Assembly: GCA_002308955.1 (NCBI GenBank)
Contig: DBWJ01000105.1
Coordinates: forward strand, 20,526-30,441
Direction of reading: 5' to 3'
Length of the DNA stretch: 9,916 nt
From: Lachnoclostridium sp. UBA1241
Lineage (GTDB): Bacteria > Bacillota > Clostridia > Lachnospirales > Lachnospiraceae
The notes below the pieces were generated by a model. It made no database searches, was not told where the DNA came from, and saw only the letters and a list, made by a program, of their open reading frames with translations. Below are positions 5,563 to 9,916 of this stretch, in pieces. The position numbers and the translations under genes were made by a program. Every line of letters starts with the position of its first letter. Positions within the stretch are counted from its first letter, which is position 1.

Positions 5563-8178
5563 ATGTATGAGCAGTATGAACGGAGGATGCAACGCATCGC
5601 GGCATTCTTCCGGAAGCACCGCATCACCTTTCTGATCGGGTTTATTGTTATCCTTGCGGCGCTTTTTGTCATCTTCGGTGTCGGCATCACAGTATCCAAA
5701 ACATCCTGTGGTTCGATTACCTACGGGGATAAACCGGATCCCGAAGCGAAGACAACGGCGCTTCGGGTGGAATATGAATACCGGCCGATAACCGGAATGG
5801 ACTGGTCTAAAGAGGTTCCCACCGAGGCCGGCACCTATGAGGTGCGCGGCTTCAGCGTGTCATTTTGCGGAATCCGCAGGAACCTCGGCACGGCGGAATT
5901 TAAGATCAAAAAGAAAAATGTGACCGTCACATTTGCCGATAAGGATATTTTTGAAGAAACGTCCTCCGCCGTGTTCGACGGTTCGGATCTTAGGGCTGAC
6001 GGACTGGTTAACGGCGACCGGCTGTCCGGCAACTTTACGCATACCGAGGAGGATGCCGACGGCGTTTTGAAGGTATATCCGGAATATGCCGAGATCGTGC
6101 ATGAAGACGGAAGCGGCGCCAACGACTGTTATAACATTACCTATGAAGCCGGCTCCATCCGTGACGCGCGGATCTGGCTTGAACTGAAGACCGGAACTAA
6201 GACCGTGAAGTATTCCGGAAACCCGTCGGAAGACGTGTCATCGGATACGGTGACGATTTCTCAGGGAAAGCTTCGCCCGGGACACAAAGCGGATTTTCAC
6301 TGTATCACCGTTCAGAGCGGTTTCGGGCGGTCGGATAATGAGATCGATCCCGCAACGCTCAAGATTACGGATGAGGACGGAAACGACGTCACGGGGCAGT
6401 ACATCATCTATGTAAATAAAGGTCTCCTTGCCTTTGATAAGCGCGTGATCACGATAAGCAGCGATTCCGCGGAGAAGGATTATGACGGAACGCCCCTTTC
6501 TAAGAACAGCTTTACCATTCGCGGAGACGGATTAGCGGATGGTGACCGTCTGGTTGCGGAATGCATCTCATCTAGAACGGACCCAGGCATCTCAGACAAC
6601 GTCTTTGAGGAGTACGCCATTGTAAGCGACACCTACGGCGACGTCACGGACTGCTATGAAGTGACGGTGAAGCTCGGAAAGCTCAAGGTAAACTATCCCG
6701 AAGACGGTGAGATTGACGGCTCGGATTCGGAGGAGTTTGATCTGGATCATGCGGGCGGACTCAGGTCCGGTAACCCAAGCAGCGGAAAGAAGACGATACT
6801 CTTCAGCTTCCGCGGACAGTCCAGGAGACGTTACTATTTCCGTGAGAACAATTACATGAATTATGACGGTCACACCTGGAAGAATCCGGCGGGTGGTGTC
6901 GCGTACGAGCCGGAGGCGGAATACCTGACCGGCTTTGCGCTCTATGACAACGGATATCAGAAAGACCGCGTGCTTATAAGAAAGCGCCGTCTGAGCAAGC
7001 GGATATATCCCTATTTCATGTCCGGAAAAGAGTACGAGAGCGACGAAGACTACTATGAGTACGCATGCGACACCTTTACCCTCGGACTGGATGATTCCTT
7101 CGAATATCCGTACTATACGGATTATGTTTTCATGGGCGAGTATGAAAACTATGTCCGGGAATACTATATGGATGTGCCGTCCGACGTAAAGGCGGTTCTT
7201 CTGGAGCTCGGAAAGCAGGCCGGAATCCGTCAGGGCAGTTCGACGATGATCCGGGATATCGCAAAGTTCATCTCAACGGCGGCCACTTATGATCTGGACC
7301 ATCCCGCATTTCCGTCCGATGAGGACCTCGTCATCTGGTTTTTGACACAAAGTAAGAGCGGCATCTGCCAGCACTACGCAAGTGCCGCGACGCTGATGTA
7401 CCGGGCTTACGGAATCCCCGCGCGGTTCGTCGTCGGATATGTCGCGGAAGGAAAAGCAGGACAGTGGGTCGATGTCGATATCGACACGGGACATGCGTGG
7501 GTAGAGATCTTCCTTGAAGGAACCGGCTGGGTTCCTGTTGAGGTCACCGGCGGCGGTGGCGGACAGGACGGTGCAGGCGGCATCTCCGGCGGATATGTGG
7601 ACGACGGAGGTGGAGGATTCGGCTTCGACAGAGCGGACCTGCTGATTGCGTTCGAGGCTTATTCCAAGGAGTACGACGGACAGCCCGTACGCCTGGAGAA
7701 TCCGGGCTGGTACATTGAGCAGGGTATGCTCAAGGAGGGCGATGAGGTCTATGTTCCGAATATCGTCATATACGCGCCTCCGGAGGTCGGCACTTACCGC
7801 GAGGACGTAGACATACGGATACTCGATAAGAACGGCCAGGACGTGACCTACGAATACAGCTTCGGCTATTCGCTTCCGTACGTGGAGATCACACAGCGGA
7901 AGATTGAGATTTCCACTTACGGAATGACGGTCACCGAAGGCGAAGGTCCGGCGCAGAACAATCGCTGGTTTATCTCGAAGGGAACCCTCGCGAGCGGCGA
8001 CTCGGTGGACATCGTGATTACCGCTTCGCAGGAGGATGTCGGAAGACGCCAGAACTGGCCGGATTCGGTTCACATCTATAACGATAAGAATGAGGATGTC
8101 ACGGAAATGTATTCGATTTCCTATAACCCGGGCGTTCTCGAAGTGACAGCGGCGCAAGAAGAAAAGAAAGATAAATAG
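5563..8178 (+). CDS. membrane-anchored transglutaminase-like protein flanked by YDG/MBG-like repeats
   Basis: The protein has 871 residues. A basic N-terminus and a membrane helix (about 23-45) place the remainder outside the cell. Domains in order: an MBG-like segment (about 48-117); three YDG-like repeats (about 118-201, 203-292 and 295-377); a transglutaminase-like region (about 411-662); a Gly-rich linker (663-687); and two more YDG-like repeats (about 692-777 and 779-862). The transglutaminase core shows Cys602 in SGICQHYASA, His644 in TGHAWVEIF and a likely third residue Glu660 in WVPVEVT. Upstream, RENNYMNYDGHTW (427-439) resembles the segment before the core in TgpA-like membrane transglutaminases. 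The family includes peptidases and cross-linking enzymes, so the reaction here is unknown. GGAG (5550-5553) lies 9 bases before the ATG, and the gene starts 6 bases after the previous stop. The C-terminus is charged, with no sorting signal. Confidence 0.88.
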   Translation: MYEQYERRMQRIAAFFRKHRITFLIGFIVILAALFVIFGVGITVSKTSCGSITYGDKPDPEAKTTALRVEYEYRPITGMDWSKEVPTEAGTYEVRGFSVSFCGIRRNLGTAEFKIKKKNVTVTFADKDIFEETSSAVFDGSDLRADGLVNGDRLSGNFTHTEEDADGVLKVYPEYAEIVHEDGSGANDCYNITYEAGSIRDARIWLELKTGTKTVKYSGNPSEDVSSDTVTISQGKLRPGHKADFHCITVQSGFGRSDNEIDPATLKITDEDGNDVTGQYIIYVNKGLLAFDKRVITISSDSAEKDYDGTPLSKNSFTIRGDGLADGDRLVAECISSRTDPGISDNVFEEYAIVSDTYGDVTDCYEVTVKLGKLKVNYPEDGEIDGSDSEEFDLDHAGGLRSGNPSSGKKTILFSFRGQSRRRYYFRENNYMNYDGHTWKNPAGGVAYEPEAEYLTGFALYDNGYQKDRVLIRKRRLSKRIYPYFMSGKEYESDEDYYEYACDTFTLGLDDSFEYPYYTDYVFMGEYENYVREYYMDVPSDVKAVLLELGKQAGIRQGSSTMIRDIAKFISTAATYDLDHPAFPSDEDLVIWFLTQSKSGICQHYASAATLMYRAYGIPARFVVGYVAEGKAGQWVDVDIDTGHAWVEIFLEGTGWVPVEVTGGGGGQDGAGGISGGYVDDGGGGFGFDRADLLIAFEAYSKEYDGQPVRLENPGWYIEQGMLKEGDEVYVPNIVIYAPPEVGTYREDVDIRILDKNGQDVTYEYSFGYSLPYVEITQRKIEISTYGMTVTEGEGPAQNNRWFISKGTLASGDSVDIVITASQEDVGRRQNWPDSVHIYNDKNEDVTEMYSISYNPGVLEVTAAQEEKKDK

Positions 8179-8200
8179 CGGTGCGGGGCAGTCCGCACCG
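8179..8200 (+). other. perfect 8-bp hairpin between the transglutaminase and MATE genes
   Basis: CGGTGCGG (8179-8186) pairs perfectly with CCGCACCG (8193-8200) around the loop GGCAGT, directly after the TAG stop. No T tract follows; instead the MATE gene's ribosome binding site (AAGGG, 8203-8207) does. It is therefore not a standard intrinsic terminator. It could protect the mRNA end, tune MATE translation or slow ribosome read-through. Confidence 0.6.
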
Positions 8201-8213
8201 GGAAGGGACAGGC

Positions 8214-9575
8214 ATGCAGGCAGACAACCGACAATATATCAAAATGACCGAAACACCGGTTGCCTCGCTGGTCGTCCGTCTCGGAATTCCGACGACCATC
8301 AGCATGCTTGTCACAACGGTCTATAACCTTGCCGACAACTATTTCGTCGGTCAGCTCGATAACACAAGCGCCTCGGGCGCCATCGGCGTCGTATTCGGCC
8401 TGATGGCGATCATTCAGGCCTTCGGCTTCATGTTCGGCCACGGCTCCGGAAGCATTATCGCGCGTTCCCTCGGAAAGCATGATACGGAAAATGCGACGAA
8501 ATTCGCAAGCACCGGTTTCTTCTTCTGCTTTGCGACCGGAATCGTGATCTCGGTGCTCGGGCTTACGTTTCTGACGCCTTTAATGCGTCTTCTCGGAAGC
8601 ACCGAAACGATCCTTCCGTACGCGAGGGATTACACACGGTACATCCTGATGGCGGCGCCTTTTCTTGCGTCAAGCTGCGTACTGAATAACATCCTTCGTT
8701 ATGAGGGAAGAGCGAGCCTTGCGATGATCGGGCTTATGTCCGGCGGACTTTTAAATATCTTCCTTGACTGGCTGTTTACGCTTCGGCTCGGAATGGGTGT
8801 GACGGGTGCCGGCATGGCGACGGCAATTTCCCAGACTGTCGGTTTCTTCTTGCTTCTGTCCATGTTTCTGCTCGGTAAGACGCAGAGCAAGCTCTCGCTT
8901 AATAAGCTGAGCCGCAGAAAAGAAGACCTTTTCCTGATCTGCGCAACCGGATTTCCGAGCATGCTCCGTCAGGGACTTGCGAGCGTCAGCACAATGGTAA
9001 TGAATCATCTGGCGGGCTCCTATGCGGATGCCGCGGTTACGGCGATGACCATCGTGAACCGTATCTCCTTCGTAGCCTTCGCATTTGCCCTCGGAATCGG
9101 GCAGGGCTTCCAGCCGGTATCGGCCTTCAACTTCGGTGCGAAGAAGTACTCCCGCGTTAGGAAGGCTTTCCTGGTGACGCTTCTGCTCGGCGAGATCTTC
9201 CTTGCGGTGCTTGCGACCGTCGGACTGATCTTTTCGAAGGACATGATAAGAATATTCCAGAAGGATCCGGAGGTTATAAGAATCGGCTCCAAGGCGCTTC
9301 GTTATTACATTCTCTGCCTGTTCATTCAGCCGATGTCGGTGTTTGCGAACATGCTGTTCCAGAGCATCGGACATAACCGAGTCGCGTCCCTGCTTTCGGG
9401 ACTTCGGAGCGGTCTTGTTTTAATCCCCGTACTGTTCCTTTTCGAGTGGCAGTTCGGGCTTCTCGGCGTTCAGATCGCGCAGCCCGTGTCGGACATCATC
9501 ACTTTCTTCGTGGCGACGCCTTTCGTCGTAAAATTCCTCCGCTCACTGCCGCCGGACGGCACGGAGTTTTTATAA
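8214..9575 (+). CDS. MATE family multidrug/cation antiporter
   Basis: This is a 453-residue polytopic membrane protein, the usual length for MATE transporters, with about 12 hydrophobic segments in two homologous halves. These proteins exchange Na+ or H+ for cationic or other small compounds. Family-like elements are NLADNYFVGQL (38-48), GFMFGHGSG (71-79) near the end of the second helix, and in the second half GIGQGFQPVSAFNFGAKK (294-311). A basic cytoplasmic linker around 222-237 joins the halves. The pattern resembles the MepA-like branch. The ATG at 8214 is preceded by AAGGG with 6-base spacing; an upstream in-frame GTG (8181) lies inside the hairpin and has no suitable ribosome binding site. 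The gene starts 35 bases after the operon's last stop and has no clear promoter, so read-through from the operon is likely. Whether it has any functional tie to those genes is unknown. Confidence 0.93.
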   Translation: MQADNRQYIKMTETPVASLVVRLGIPTTISMLVTTVYNLADNYFVGQLDNTSASGAIGVVFGLMAIIQAFGFMFGHGSGSIIARSLGKHDTENATKFASTGFFFCFATGIVISVLGLTFLTPLMRLLGSTETILPYARDYTRYILMAAPFLASSCVLNNILRYEGRASLAMIGLMSGGLLNIFLDWLFTLRLGMGVTGAGMATAISQTVGFFLLLSMFLLGKTQSKLSLNKLSRRKEDLFLICATGFPSMLRQGLASVSTMVMNHLAGSYADAAVTAMTIVNRISFVAFAFALGIGQGFQPVSAFNFGAKKYSRVRKAFLVTLLLGEIFLAVLATVGLIFSKDMIRIFQKDPEVIRIGSKALRYYILCLFIQPMSVFANMLFQSIGHNRVASLLSGLRSGLVLIPVLFLFEWQFGLLGVQIAQPVSDIITFFVATPFVVKFLRSLPPDGTEFL

Positions 9576-9587
9576 GTTACGCTTATA
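9571..9587 (+). other. weak inverted repeat at the end of the MATE gene
   Basis: TATAAG (9571-9576) pairs with CTTATA (9582-9587) around the loop TTACG and overlaps the TAA stop (9573-9575). The stem is AT-rich and lacks a following T run, so it is at best a poor terminator. No better terminator is visible in the 111-base gap before the next gene. Confidence 0.3.
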
Positions 9588-9619
9588 GACTTATTAAGTG
9601 AAATAAATGACTGTGTGCC

Positions 9620-9648
9620 TTGATAATGGTATGGGCATTCGCTATAAT
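9620..9648 (+). promoter_or_regulatory. consensus sigma-A promoter of the IMP cyclohydrolase gene
   Basis: TTGATA (9620-9625) and a perfect TATAAT (9643-9648) are 17 bases apart. The predicted start near 9655 leaves a leader of only about 32 bases before the ATG at 9687. That is too short for a purine riboswitch, and no clear operator was recognised. Confidence 0.85.
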
Positions 9649-9686
9649 AAGAGCATAAATGAGTATTTTTCAGGAGGTCTGAAAGC

Positions 9687-9916
9687 ATGAAAACAGTATC
9701 TTTGAAGCAGGAACTGAGCGGCAATTCGTATCCCGGCAGAGGGATTGTTATAGGCAGATCCGCAGACGGAAAGTATGCGGTTTGTGCTTATTTTATTATG
9801 GGCCGGAGCATGAACAGCCGGAACCGCATCTTCGTTGAGGACGGCAACGGAATCCGCACGCAGGCGTTCGATCCCTCGAAGCTTTCCGACCCGAGCCTGA
9901 TCATCTATGCGCCGGT
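9687..9916 (+). CDS. purO: IMP cyclohydrolase (PurO-like), N-terminal part, runs off the window
   Basis: The visible 76 complete codons encode the N-terminus of an IMP cyclohydrolase of the PurO-like family. Such enzymes close the purine ring, turning FAICAR into IMP as the last step of de novo purine synthesis in the cytoplasm. Recognisable elements are YPGRGIVIG (15-23), a conserved MGRSMNSRNR (38-47), and AFDPSKLSDPSLIIY (60-74). AGGAGG (9672-9677) lies 9 bases before the ATG. The gene has its own strong promoter and short leader, so it is a separate transcription unit unrelated to the upstream operon. The 3' end is beyond the window. Family recognition is from memory of the motif pattern; the symbol follows the archaeal enzyme. 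Confidence 0.85.
   Translation, partial: MKTVSLKQELSGNSYPGRGIVIGRSADGKYAVCAYFIMGRSMNSRNRIFVEDGNGIRTQAFDPSKLSDPSLIIYAP

Noticed and set aside
4375..5619. Long minus-strand open frame of 414 codons opposite gene four
   Set aside because: It lies entirely opposite well-supported repeat-protein genes, has no ribosome binding site or recognisable domain, and reads as an Arg/His-rich mirror of the coding strand.
7273..8157. Minus-strand open frame of 294 codons opposite the transglutaminase gene
   Set aside because: It is opposite the catalytic domain and repeats, with no domain or ribosome binding site; treated as a shadow.
4420..8178. CRISPR or DNA-level tandem repeats in the repeat-protein genes
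   Set aside because: The repeats are visible only at protein level, are about 80-85 residues long and are strongly diverged in DNA; no short spaced direct repeats were seen.
8179..8200. Rho-independent terminator after the transglutaminase gene
   Set aside because: The stem is strong, but a purine-rich RBS follows instead of a T tract.
9649..9686. Purine riboswitch or PurR-type control upstream of the IMP cyclohydrolase gene
   Set aside because: The predicted leader is only about 32 bases, too short for an aptamer, and no convincing operator repeat was found.

Overview
The window looks like chromosomal DNA from a moderately GC-rich member of the Bacillota, probably class Clostridia and possibly Lachnospiraceae. 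The inference rests on strong AGGAGG-type ribosome binding sites, sigma-A promoters with 17-base spacers, and the MATE and IMP cyclohydrolase sequences. It is an inference from style and was not checked by a search. No mobile element, CRISPR array, rRNA or riboswitch was seen.

Layout. Positions 1-62 hold the 3' part of a class II tRNA-Leu (anticodon AAG), followed by a strong intrinsic terminator (67-101). An extended -10 promoter (102-130) and a short structured leader with two small hairpins follow. A tight five-gene run then occupies 214-8178, all on the plus strand: (1) a membrane-anchored McrB-like AAA+ NTPase; (2) a DUF2357-like protein with a long coiled coil; (3) a second McrB-like AAA+ NTPase, paralogous to the first but with two membrane helices; (4) a single-pass membrane protein with four YDG/MBG-like extracellular repeats; (5) a large single-pass membrane protein with the same repeats on both sides of a transglutaminase-like domain. 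Gaps and overlaps are 8 bases, a 4-base ATGA overlap, 11 bases and 6 bases, so co-transcription is very likely. A MATE-family exporter (8214-9575) follows after a perfect 8-bp hairpin that has no U tract. An independent consensus promoter (9620-9648) then drives an IMP cyclohydrolase gene that runs off the right edge.

How the genes may work together (inference). Charge distribution puts both AAA+ domains and the DUF2357/coiled-coil protein in the cytoplasm, and the repeat regions and transglutaminase-like domain outside. This resembles the known pairing of MoxR AAA+ ATPase, DUF58 protein and TgpA-like membrane transglutaminase, but with a pair of McrB-like ATPases and a DUF2357 protein instead. 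The run of 214-8178 is the strongest candidate here for an undescribed system: an ATP-driven, membrane-spanning machine acting on the envelope, or an envelope-linked relative of McrBC-type defence. The sequence alone does not decide between these.
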